From: Nageia nagi
Taxonomy: Eukaryota; Pinophyta
Direction of reading: 5' to 3'
Assembly: GCA_050084985.1 (NCBI GenBank)
Contig: JBITNC010000001.1
Coordinates: 69,068,001-69,132,000 of the forward strand
Length of the DNA stretch: 64,000 bases
The notes below the pieces were generated by a model, which searched no databases, was not told the DNA's origin, and saw only the letters and a list, made by a program, of their open reading frames with translations. Below, in pieces: positions 45,598 through 55,750 of the stretch; the stretch's first letter is position 1; every line of letters starts with the position of its first letter. The translations under genes were made by a program, and so were the position numbers.

Positions 45598-46295
45598 TGT
45601 TAAAAATGTGGAGACTGCGACCAACCGGCCAGCCGGCTAGACAGAACCAGCCAACCAGCCAGACAGCCAACCGGCCAACCGGCCAGACAGCTGACCAACC
45701 GGCTAGGCCCAGCCGATCTGAAGGAAACTGACCTGTTATTGCTAACCAGTCTGCAGGGCACTGACTAAGAAATAGAGAACAGTTACTTTCTCATTTCTCA
45801 TCAGTTTTCAATTGCCTAGGTGTCATGATAGCTAGTTTGGTAGTTACAGAAGGGTTGGGGGTTACCTAACGACCTTCCTGATCCAACTTGGGTTTAAGTT
45901 GGGTTAGTTTGTACCTGTAAATAAGCATTTGAGTTGAGGCATGTATGATGTGGTGTGATAGTGTGTGAGTGACTATAATTTGAAGCACTTGTGAGGTTGA
46001 TTGTAATTGTTGAGAGAGAGATTGTAGTGAGGCTTTGTTGTAACTCCAAAGTGAAGGTTGTAGCAAGGTTATGCTGCTGGTGTATTGCTTGGAGGACTTG
46101 AATGCAAAAGAGTTGAAAGCTTCTCCATGGATGTAGCCTACACTGGGTGAACCACATTATCTCTTGTGTCTCTCTTGTGTGATTGATGTTTATGGATGTT
46201 TATTTTTAGTAGTATGCTTAATGTTGTTTCTTCTTTGCCAAAGACAATCTAAATTGTGAATGCTCTTGGTTATATGAACTCTTTAAATCCTAACA
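45598..46295 (+). mobile_element. 5' LTR of element E
   Basis: TGTTAAAAATGTGG to AATCCTAACA, 698 bp. The first 130 bp form a GC-rich island of tetranucleotides CCAA, CCGG, CCAG, ACAG and CTAG. The position of the TATA box has TGTAAATAAG (about 45,916), where the 3' LTR has TATAAATAAG. Small open stretches on the minus strand are not genes. Confidence 0.95.
45620..45717. repeat. CCGG/CCAA/CCAG tetranucleotide island in the U3 of element E
   Basis: The sequence can be divided almost entirely into four-base words CCAA, CCGG, CCAG, ACAG, CTAG with only two bases out of phase. It is GC-rich inside an AT-rich window and dense in CpG, CCG and CAG sites. The 3' LTR copy (50,323-50,410) has the same layout with many C to T and G to A changes. 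Confidence 0.85.
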
Positions 46296-46297
46296 AT

Positions 46298-46309
46298 TGG
46301 TATCAGAGC
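46298..46309 (+). other. Primer-binding site of element E
   Basis: TGGTATCAGAGC, complementary to the 3' end of initiator tRNA-Met, two bases after the LTR end. Confidence 0.95.
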
Positions 46310-46374
46310 ATGTTGTTGTGTTGGGATTTTGTTGGTGAATCTTGTGTGTAGATTGGAAACCAAGGAAGAGCACT

Positions 46375-49300
46375 ATGGCTGAAGAAGGGAGGCTGAAGGT
46401 GGAAAGGTTTAATGGGCAAGGCTTTCAGTTTTGGAAAATGCAAATGGAAGACTACCTCTACCAAAAGGATCTCTATCTACCTCTAGAAGAGAAGAGTAAT
46501 AAACTTACTTCTATGAGTGATGAAGAGTGGAATCTCTTGGATAGAAAGGCTTTGGGTGCTGTAATACTTTGTTTAAGTTCTAGTGTAGCTTTCAATATTT
46601 CCAATGAAAAGACCACTAAAGGTGTAATGGATAAGCTTGCTAAATTGTATGAAAAACCATCTGCCTCTAACAAAGTATACTTAATGAAAAAATTGTTTAA
46701 CATGAAGATGAATGAAGGTAGTTCAGTTCAGGACCATGTTAATGAGTTCAATACAATCACAAATCAATTAACTTCAGTAAGTTTAGAATTTGAAGATGAA
46801 GTAAGGGCCTTGTTAATTCTATGTTCACTTCTGGATAGTTGGAATAGCTTTGTTATGGTTGTTAGCAATTCTTCTTCTAATGCAAAATTGGTCTTTGATG
46901 AAGTTGTTGGAACAATTCTTAGTGAGGACATGAGGAGAAAGTCCATGGGAGAATGCTCCAATGCTACTCTCACAGTAGAGGCAAGAGGAAGACCAAAGGA
47001 AAGAAGGAGAAGCAAGCCAAGAAGCAAATCACAAAGAAGGTCGAAATCACAAGGTAAAACAAAATTGGAATGTTGGTATTGTGGTAAAAAGGGTCACATT
47101 AAAAAGGATTGTTGGAATAGAAAAGGTAAAGAATGTGATAGTAGTAATAATGAAAACACAAGTAATCAAGAGGTTAATATGGTTGGTGAATTAATACAAG
47201 ATGCTTTAATCATGTCTAACGAAAAGAATAATGATTATTGGGTTCTTGATTCGGGTGCTTCATATCATGCTACTCCACATAAGGACTTCTTTTCTAATTA
47301 CACACATGGTGATTTTGGTCAAGTGTTATTAGGTAATGAACATCCATGTAAAATTGTTGGTATGGGCAATATAACAATGAAATTACCTAATGGAACACAA
47401 TGGACTCTTAATGAAGCAAGACACATTCTGGATCTTAAAAGGAATCTCATATCAATAAGTAAATTGGATAAGGAGGGCTATGTGATGACATTCGGGGATG
47501 GTAATTGGAAAGTTTCTAAAGGTTCAATGGTATTTGCAAAGGGAAATTTGGTGGGGTCTCTTTATTTACTCACAAATGTCTTTGATTATTCATTGAATCT
47601 TGTTTCCTTTGGTAATGATACATCACTATGGCATAATAGACTTGGACATATGAGTGAAAAAGGAATGAAAATGTTACACACTAATGGTTCACTTCCAAAT
47701 CTAAAAGAAATTGATTTAGGATTTTGTGAAGATTGTGTGTATGGTAAACAAAAGAAAGTTAGATTTCTTAAAGTTGGCAATGAAAGGAAGATTCACAAAT
47801 TAGAGCTTGTTCATACAGATGTGTGGGGTCCTGCACAGGTTTGCTCACTTGGGGACTCATCTTATTTTGTCACTTTTATTGATGATTGTACCAGGAAGAC
47901 ATGGGTATTTTGTCTTAAAAAGAAATCTGATGTGTTTGAAACTTTTAAGAGGTGGAAGGCATTGGTTGAGAATGAAACTAATTCTAAGTTAAAATGTCTT
48001 AAGTCAGATAATGGTGGAGAATTTTGCAATAATGAGTTTGATTCATTTTGTTCACACAATGGCATTAGAAGAATTAAGGTGGTTCCTAGAACTCCACAGG
48101 AAAATGGGGTTGCAGAGAGAATGAATAGGACTATCTTGGAAAGGGCTAGAAGTATGAGGATACATGCTGGGTTTCCTTTAAATCTTTGGGCTAATGCTAT
48201 TGACACTACTGTTTACTTGATTAATAGGGGTCCATCTATGGCTTTAGATGGAGGCATTCCAGAGGAGATGTGGACAAGTAAAAAGGTGAATTACTCATTC
48301 TTGAGAGTCTTTGGTTGTGAGGCTTTTGCACATGTTGATAAGGAGAATAGAAATAAACTTGATGCAAAATCACAAAAATGTTATCTTATTAGATATGGTG
48401 TTAATGATTTTGGATATAGGTTATGGGATGTTGATAACCATAAAATCATTAGAAGTAGAGATGTTGTATTCAATGAGAATAACATGTATAAAGACAGGTT
48501 GCAAAAGGTTGAGGAACCCAAGAGTGTATCTCTAGAAGATGTTGATCAATATAAGGGTCCTGATAATGTTGAAGCACCTCCACCACAAACACCTCAAACT
48601 TTGTTGCTTAGAAGATCCACAAGGATTAGAAATCCTCCTGAATGATATTCTCCTACTCTTTATCATATTTTGTATACTAATGGTGGCAAACTTGAATGTT
48701 TTGATGAAGCTATGCAGGGTGGTACACAGATTAAGTGGGAGCATGCTATGAAGGAGGAGATGGACTCCTTACTTAAGAATCAGACTTGGAGTTTGGTTGA
48801 GCTTCCAAAGGGTAAGAGGGCTCTTACTAACAAATGGGTGTACAGGATAAAGGAGGATACAGATGGGCGACAAAGGTACAAGGCGAGACTTGTGGTAAAA
48901 GGTTTCGAATAGAAAAAAGGTATTGATTATGATGAGATCTTTTCTCCAGTTGTTAAAATGACCTCGATTAGAGCAATATTGAGTCTTGTTGCTACTAAAA
49001 TTTGTTTCTTGAACAACTGGATGTAAAGATAGCTTTCCTTCATGGGGATTTGGAGGAGGATATTTATATGCATCAACCCAAAGGTTTTGAGGTCAAAGGT
49101 AAAGAAGGGTATGTATGTAAATTGGAAAAGAGTTTGTATGGCTTAAAACAAGCACCCAGGCAATGGTATCATAAGTTTGACACTTTCATGGTAACAAATG
49201 AATTTGTAAGATGTCAATCTGATCATTGTGTGTATATAAAAAGAACAACAAATGGCAACTATGTAATCTTGCTTTTATATGTGGATGACATGTTGATAAC

Positions 49301-50240
49301 AGGACCTAGTATGCAGGATATTGTTGATCTTAAGGAAAAGTTGGCTAAAACTTTTGAAATGAAAGATTTGGGTGAAGCTAATCAAATTATTGGAATGAAA
49401 ATAACAAGAGATAAACAAAACCACTCACTAAGACTAAGTCAAGAAGACTATATTGAAAAGGTTCTTAAACGGTTCAATATGAATAATGCAAAATCTGTAA
49501 CTTTACCATTGGCAAAACATTTTTAAACTCACCAAACATTTATGTCCTAAGACAGATAAGGAAAAGGAGTACATGACTAAGGTTCCTTATGCTTCAGCGG
49601 TTGGGAGTTTAATGTATGCAATGGTATGTACTAGACTAGATATAGCACAAGCAGTGGGAGTGGTTAGTAGATTTATGAATAATCTAGGAAAAGGGCATTG
49701 GGAAGTAGTTAAATGGATCCTTAGGTATTTAAGGGGTACTTATCATTACTCTTTATGTTTTGGTGGATCTAACTCTTGTTTGCAAGGATATGTTGATTCT
49801 GACATGGCAGGTGATATAGATGGTGGGAGAAGTAGTACAGGTTATGTGTTTACCATTGGAGGTACAACGGTTAGTTGGATTTCAAAACTCCAACAAGTTG
49901 TGGCTCTCTCCACTACTGAGGCAGAGTACGTGGCGATGACAGAGGTGAGTAAAGAATTGATTTGGTTGAAGAGACTGATGGAGGAACTGGGAAAGGTGTA
50001 GGAGGATGCGAAGCTATGGAGCGATAGCCAGAGTGCTATCCATCTTGCAAAGAACTCAGCCTACCATTCGAGAACCAAACACATCAAATTGAGGTACCAC
50101 TTCATCAAGGCACGTTGGAGGATGGTTCAGTCAGTTTGGGGAAGATTCACACCTCACAAAATCCTGCAGACATGTTCACAAAAGTTGTTACAAAAGAGAA
50201 GTTGGGCTCTTGCTCAACTTGGATTGTTCTTAAGGAGTAA
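46375..50240 (+). pseudogene. Gag-Pol polyprotein of element E, recently inactivated
   Basis: The likely start is ATG 46,375 (MAEEGRLKVERFNGQGF). The frame is open to 48,642. Gag has the UBN2-like core and a CCHC knuckle CWYCGKKGHIKKDC (about 47,080). Protease has VLDSGASYHATPH (47,240). Integrase has LWHNRLGHMS, HTDVWGP, LKSDNGGEF and PQENGVAERMNRT with the D-D-E residues intact. RT has the LDVKIAFLHGDLEEDIYM block and LLYVDDMLITG (49,275). RNase H has GYVDSDMAGDIDGGRSSTGY and LSTTEAEYVAM. Lesions: TGA 48,643 (probably from CGA), TAG 48,910, a one-base loss near 48,996, a one-base gain near 49,525, TAG 49,999 and a frame change near 50,112. The natural end is TAA 50,238-50,240 after the IHTSQNPADMFTKVV block. 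Confidence 0.95.
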
Positions 50241-50290
50241 AGGCCAAGATGAGGAGCTTTTGACCCTTGTTGTAGAGGAAGAAGTCTCCA

Positions 50291-50300
50291 AGTGGGAGAT
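50291..50300 (+). other. Polypurine tract of element E
   Basis: AAGTGGGAGAT-type purine run directly before the TGTTAAAAATG of the 3' LTR. Confidence 0.75.
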
Positions 50301-50996
50301 TGTTAAAAATGTGGAGACTGTGACCAGCCAGCCAGCCAGCTAGATAGAACTAGCCAACTAGCCAGATAGCCAGCCGACCAACTGGCCAATAGCTGACCAA
50401 CCAGCTAGGCCCAATCGATTGAAGGAAACCAGCTTATTATTGCTAACTGGTCTGTAGGGCATCGGCTAAGAAATAGAGAATAGTTACTTTCTCGTTTCTC
50501 ATCAATTTTCAGTTACCTAGGTGTCATGACAGCTAGTTTTGTAGTTACAGAAGGGTTGGGGGTTACCTAACGACCTTCCTGATCCAACTGGGTTTAAGTT
50601 GGGTTAGTTTGTACTTATAAATAAGCATTTGAGTTGAGGCATGTATGATGTGGTGTGATAGTGTGTGAGTGACTATAATTTGACAGCACTTGTGAGGTTG
50701 ATTGTAATTGTTGAGAGAGAGATTGTAGTGAGGCTTTGTTGTAACTCCAAAGTGAAGGTTGTAGCAAGGTTATGCTGCTGGTGTATTGCTTGGAGGACTT
50801 GAATGCAAAAGAGTTGAAAGCTTCTCCGTGGATGTAGCCTACACTGGGTGAACCACATTATCTCTTGTGTCTCTCTTGTGTGATTGATGTTTATGGATGT
50901 TTATTTTCAGTAGTATGCTTAATGTTGTTTCTTCTTTGCCAAAGACAATCTAAATTGTGAATGCTCTTGGTTATATGAACTCTTTAAATCCTAACA
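50301..50996 (+). mobile_element. 3' LTR of element E
   Basis: 696 bp, TGTTAAAAATGTGG to AATCCTAACA. The last 450 bp are nearly identical to the 5' LTR, while the first 200 bp carry many C/T and G/A differences. It keeps a TATAAATAAG box at 50,617, and 'cctgatccaactgggtt' lacks one T relative to the 5' copy. Confidence 0.95.
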
Positions 50997-51001
50997 GATA
51001 C
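50997..51001. other. Target-site duplication of element E, right copy
   Basis: GATAC, identical to 45,593-45,597. Confidence 0.9.
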
Positions 51002-51170
51002 AAGCCAATTTTGTGAGGGAAAAAGTATTGGACAAGACTTTATTTTTAGAATATTTTCTAAGTTAAGAAAATTTTGCTAAAACTTTTACTAGGCCCTTAG
51101 CTAAAGCTCAGTTTGTGAAGCTTTGTAAAAATATTAGACTAGTAGAGTTGTCCTCAAGGGGGGGTGATTG
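51002..51170 (+). pseudogene. RNase H C-terminus of element C, continued after insertion E
   Basis: The frame reads ANFVREKVLDKTLFLEYF, a stop, ENFAKTFTRPLAKAQFVKLC and KNIRLVELSSRGG, the standard copia RNase H tail (FVRE-V--G-----Y--T--N-AD--TK-L---F). It joins the sequence ending at 45,597 when element E and one GATAC are removed, which proves the nesting. Confidence 0.85.
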
Positions 51171-51831
51171 AGTGTGATGACACCTTTCAAGTTGAATGGA
51201 TTTTGGCATCTATGGGATTAGATAAGTGTGGTCATATCTTAATTCCTAGTTGGACATGTTTTGTTTTAATATCTTTCATGTGCACATGATAAACTTGGTA
51301 TTTATTTTAGTATTTTTTGAAATACTTTGATATCATTTTGGATATGTTATTTAACTACAAATTGAACTTTTTCTTACAAAAATTACGTGCTAATTATTAC
51401 AATTAAATGGATTATTGTAATATTGGTAATTTTTGTTTTTTGAATGGTAATGTATGCCATGAGAATTGTAATTTAAATTTACAAATGGCTGAACTATAAT
51501 TATCTAATACTCTTTATGATTAAAAAAATATATATAAAATCTTACTCAATTATTTTTGTACTAATATCTCTACTCTATATAGCAATTTTTTTTTCTTGGT
51601 TACTATTAATCTATAGGCTCACTTAGAAATTGTGATTGTTGTAATTTACAACAAGCTGTCTCTCTTCTAAAATGAGATCTCATTTGCAAGATGATGTACA
51701 TATTACTCACAGTCAATAGTAGTGAATATATTTTTTCACTCTATCATTCTCATCCCCAATTGTATATTAATGGGGAGAATTGTTATTTGAATCATCCATG
51801 TAATGGTATTCCATATCCCCAAATAAACCTT
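51171..51831. other. 3' untranslated region of element C
   Basis: AT-rich, no frame. It ends in the purine tract before the 3' LTR. Confidence 0.5.
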
Positions 51832-51839
51832 AAGGGGAG
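51832..51839 (+). other. Polypurine tract of element C
   Basis: AAGGGGAG immediately before TGTTGAAATA, the typical copia PPT. Confidence 0.8.
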
Positions 51840-52432
51840 TGTTGAAATATTTGTAATGTTCACTTGAGTATATGTAGTTCTTATTATTTAAAATAAGAAC
51901 ATATGTATCTTGTATATAACTAAGTGTAAAAAGGAACATGAGCCTACTTATGTAATAAAATAAACCAATGTGTAATTATATTGGTTGGGCATTGACCAAG
52001 TAGTCAAAGTTTACTCTCACATCTATAAATATAGCCATATGATTGTAGTATTTGTAAGTAAGTGATATGCAAGTGATTGTTTACATATAATTGAGATAGA
52101 GTTTTGAGAGCTTATCTCATATTGAGTATTGTAGTAGCATAAAGTAAAGAAATATTGAGTAAGTCTTAAGTAAGCAAGTATTGCTATTGAAGAGAGAGTT
52201 ATTAGTTGTTGTAATATTTATTGCTGGAGAGTAATATATCATCTTGTTACAGTGGATGTACTATCATAACTAAGGTAAACCACTTCATATATTATTCTAC
52301 ATATTTGTGTAATTTTTGTTGAGGATATTTAGAGTAGTAAAGTATCTTAGTCTCCATTTGTAAAATGTTTTTTTGGGTATTCAATGTTTACTACAATAGT
52401 GCCTTTAATTAACTTATTTTAAAGATCCATTA
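51840..52432 (+). mobile_element. 3' LTR of element C
   Basis: TGTTGAAATATTTG to ATCCATTA, about 593 bp, matching 22,541-23,103. A TATA box CTATAAATAT is at 52,023. The bases after it (AGTGATATCA) look like a decayed copy of AGTGGTATCA, the LTR/PBS junction of this family. Confidence 0.8.
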
Positions 52433-52850
52433 GAGTGATATCACTTGAAATATAATAAAGAAAATTACCTATATTTATCATAATGTAATAAAATTTTCCA
52501 TGTGAATATATATCTCATATAAAAACTTGTTAATTTATCATATTAGAGGAATATTGAAGTATAAAGATCATCATAACTAGCAAAGCTTTAGGATCAATAT
52601 CATGAAGAATAAACTAAAAGGATCATCATAAAAGAGAATCATCATGATAATTATTTACATAAGTACCTAAGGTATGAGAATCATCAAGTACTTATTGCCC
52701 CCAAGTACCCAAGGGAAGGATAATCAAATGAATTACAAAGATCAATTTCGAGAATAATACTTAAACTTATGTTTGAATTGGAGGGGATTTTGCCTCCAAT
52801 AATTAGAGAAGAGTATCAATATCATTGAATACAAGAGTGACAAGCTTACC
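52433..52850. other. Non-coding stretch between C and G
   Basis: Contains repeated 'agatcatcataa' and 'gaatcatcat' words (52,565-52,700). No frame. It may be internal sequence of another C-family copy if the PBS-like word at 52,434 is real. Confidence 0.3.
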
Positions 52851-54563
52851 CTTTTGCATACAATTTAAACTTTATATAGCAATATCTATAAAATTTTCTT
52901 AACCATTTTTGCACACTTTATTCTTTTCATGTTGTTGTTTATTCTTGTTTTTATCTTCTTCTTTCACTTCAACTTCTTATGAAACTCAAAAAATGTTGTA
53001 ACTAATTTTTTTGGTTTTGATTCACTTTTTTCACCCATCTCAATGTAGCTAATATCCTTAAATTTTTATAATTCATAATTTTCTTCATTTGCAAAGTACC
53101 ATCATTGGGATTCCTTTTCCATGAAACCATACCACTCTATTTATTATGATATTTGTTCATTATTAAACCTCATAAAATTTTTCCAAATGTTGATTTCATC
53201 TAATTCTCTTATCCCTAGATCTATATTAACCCTTGCAACCTATTCTTGCTCTTTTTAATCAATTGATTCTTCTTTTTCTATCTCATATTCCTTTTTTGAT
53301 ACCTCATTATCTTTGATAGTATTTTTTATTTATGGTTAGATAATTTCTGAAAAATTCATCTACTAAAATATGAGGGTATACATTCATATTCTTAATAATC
53401 TATAAGTAAGCCTATTTATGCATAGGGAAGATTTGGAGCAACTTGAATAAACTACTTTCATCTTTATAAAATTCTAAATATAATATTGTTGAGGGTATTT
53501 CTTGAGTATAGTATCACTTACGTATTAACTTGAAAATCATCTTCACTAGAGTTATCTTGATAATAATTCTAACTATCATTTGGATCATAGTTGATTTTAC
53601 CACAATCAATGAGCTTTTGTAGATTCTTCCTTAATGTAATACAACCATTAGTCCTATGCCCTTTAACTTGATGATAAAGAAAATAAACATTTGCATTATA
53701 CCACTGTGGCTTTGAACCATTTTCTCTTAATTCCTATATTGGACTTTATTCAGTCAAACCTTATTGCAAACAATCTTCATACATGACCATAGGGGGAAGA
53801 TGGAGTTGTAAATCTTATTTTTCTTTATTCCCTCTTGGAGCATCATCGCACAACATATGATCCCCCATAGTAGCTCGAACATGTTTATCTTCTTTATTTG
53901 GATATGAATTTTTATGATCTCTTAACTAATTATTATACATCAATTTTCCCATTTCCACCATGAATTGCTCTTTTTGAATCAATATATGGATAATATCACT
54001 AAAAGGAAAACCCATATAATCCATAGTTATAAACTTCAATTTAGAAAACCCATATACTCCAAGTCTTTTGAAACCTTCTAAAAAAATTTTCTAATCACTC
54101 ATTTGTTTTTAGCTTAGTGTGTATCAAATTAGAAATAATAACTTACCTAGGAGTATGATGCTTGAAATGCATATAAAATACAAATATAAGTTGTTCATAA
54201 GCATTAAGTGACTTATATGGAAAAGGGAAGTACCAATTTAAAACATCACCTTGAAGAGTAGTTGGAAAGTACTTGGCCATTAAATTATCATTTATTTCCA
54301 AACATTAATTCAAACTTCATCTTAAAATCCTTGACATGAGCCATAGGGTCTCCTTGTTCACAATATGTATCAAAATCTAGTTCGAATTGAAGGTTGGTGC
54401 CTTTCATTTCAAATTGCATCACATAAGGGATTTGAAACCCTAACTCAGTTGGAACTCCTCTACTTTGTATGTTTCCATTATCACCATAAAGCATCTTCTT
54501 CAAATTATCCTTATTAGTATAATCAATGCTATTTACCATGGAAATAAATTCAATGGGCTCCAT
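52851..54563 (-). pseudogene. Gag (and start of pol) of gypsy element G, minus strand
   Basis: The start is the minus-strand ATG at 54,563 (MEPIEFISMVNSIDYTNK). The first 92 codons are open and end in the Gag entry QGDPMAHVKDFKMKFELMFG. After a frame change at about 54,290 the Gag core continues: MAKYFPTTLQGDVLNWYFPF and YKSLNAYEQLIF, then HVRATMGDHM. At 53,700-53,560 a knuckle YHQVKGHRTNGCITLRKNLQ and KLIDCGKINYDPN follows, the CxYH-GH-T--C type found in Tat-related elements. Lysine/glutamate-rich remnants reach about 52,900. Stops are frequent. Protease and RT are absent, so the element is truncated on its 3' side. Confidence 0.7.
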
Positions 54564-54677
54564 TTTTGAAATACTTGAGACACAATATTAGTTCTATCAA
54601 AAAACCCTAGGCCTTTTGGCACAACTAGTTGGTAAAATGTGTAATTATAGACTTTGAAAAATCTAAATTATTTACTA

Positions 54678-54747
<70 letters not shown>

Positions 54748-55151
54748 GTAAGTTTTTATCATGAAAAAAGTTACCAAATAGTTGTAAAATATTTTTAAAA
54801 TTTAGGTCTTTTTGATGTGATGATTTTTCTACAAAATTTTCTCAATATTGATCAAAATATGCAATTATAAACCTTTAAAAATAATAAAAAATTCCCAATT
54901 ATATTTATATATGGTTTGGACAAAATTTTGCAATGCTATATCTAACCAAAATGAACAAAATGACCTTCAAAATTTAGGTTTTTCTTCAAAAATGAAATTC
55001 ACCAAAAATAAATCTTCTTTATAATCAATAATAAATTTTTTTTAATTTTGCAAATAATTATCACACTGAAAAAAAACAAAAACTAGGTTTTTCAATAGAA
55101 GAATCCATAGAAAAATGTAATGTGTCAAAAGAAAGTTAGGTTCACCAATTG
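54564..55151. other. Leader of element G
   Basis: AT-rich sequence between gag start and LTR of G (minus strand). It contains the AC/TA microsatellite. No other feature. Confidence 0.4.
54681..54745. repeat. (AC)18(TA)14 compound microsatellite
   Basis: Pure AC dinucleotides 54,681-54,716 followed directly by TA dinucleotides 54,717-54,745. Confidence 0.95.
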
Positions 55152-55750
55152 TTATAATTGAAATGATAATAATTAGGGTTATTTATAATATATTCAATTT
55201 AACCAATTAATCATAAAATAATAGTACATAATGATGACAATGACCTAATTGACCTTTTCTTATAAAATTAGATTTACTAAAGATACAAACTTGTACTTTA
55301 CCTATCATGATGAACAAACATGATATTGAGTCAAATGGATATAAAGTATGGCAGGAATGCAGAGCTTAGTGTATAAAAAAATCTAGATATGATAAGTGGC
55401 ATTAAGAAACACTAGTCAAGAATGACACAAGTAATTTTCACCTATCAAATATTTATGATTATATCATAATTTATTATGCACAACCCCTCCACCTTTATAG
55501 GTAGTGCTAAGGTTCCTCCTTAGGCTTATTATGATGTTGAGATGACCTCTTACAATAAAAATAAAGGTAGATGAGTATGCATAATGATAAGATTATTTAT
55601 TTAAATTAATAAATAAATTATTTTAAAAACCTAAATTGGTATTTTAATTAAATTAAAATTCATTTTTAAGATGTTAACCACATTGTAGGAGCTAAAGAAG
55701 TTGATTGCATTTAGGGTATCTTGAACATGATTCACCAAACCTTAAGTCCT
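55152..55750 (-). mobile_element. Probable 5' LTR part of element G, minus strand
   Basis: On the minus strand a CAATTATAACA end followed by ATTGGTGAACC lies 590 bp upstream of gag, as an LTR end and primer-binding site would. A TATA box CTATAAAGGTGGAGG lies at about 55,500-55,485. The other end of the LTR is not visible and the PBS is not a standard one, so this is tentative. Confidence 0.35.

Larger units (their letters stand above)
45598..50996 (+). mobile_element. Element E: complete Ty1/copia (Tork/Tnt1-like) retrotransposon
   Basis: 5,399 bp with a 698-bp 5' LTR, PBS for tRNA-iMet, gag-pol, PPT, a 696-bp 3' LTR and a 5-bp duplication GATAC. Domain order GAG, PR, INT, RT, RH is that of Ty1/copia. 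The zinc knuckle, the RNLISISKLD block after protease and the overall layout resemble Tork/Tnt1 elements; the sub-lineage is a judgement. It sits inside the RNase H gene of element C, whose reading can be continued from KYIEI across the insertion into FVREKVLDK. It is the youngest element here but is inactivated by stops and frameshifts. Confidence 0.95.
22541..52432 (+). mobile_element. Element C: old Ty1/copia retrotransposon split by insertions D and E
   Basis: Related LTRs lie at 22,541-23,103 and 51,840-52,432 in the same orientation. The left LTR is followed by a PBS and leader, the right LTR is preceded by copia gag, PR, INT, RT and RNase H and a PPT, all plus-strand. The 30-kb span is explained by element D in the leader and element E in the RNase H region; without them C would be about 8 kb or less. 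No matching target-site duplication is seen (TGGAT left, GAGTG right), so it remains possible that the two LTRs belong to two insertions of one family. Confidence 0.5.

Noticed and set aside
45866-46157. Minus-strand frames in the LTRs of E, repeated near 50,673-50,858
   Set aside because: They lie wholly inside the LTRs with no domain; repetition follows from the LTR pair.
46473-48744. Minus-strand and out-of-frame open stretches opposite the copia polyprotein
   Set aside because: Shadows of a strongly recognisable gag-pol frame.
30119-50001. Reassigned genetic code with TAG read as glutamine
   Set aside because: TAG does often stand for glutamine, but TGA and TAA stops and frameshifts occur too, all affected genes are transposon genes, and cytosine deamination explains the pattern.
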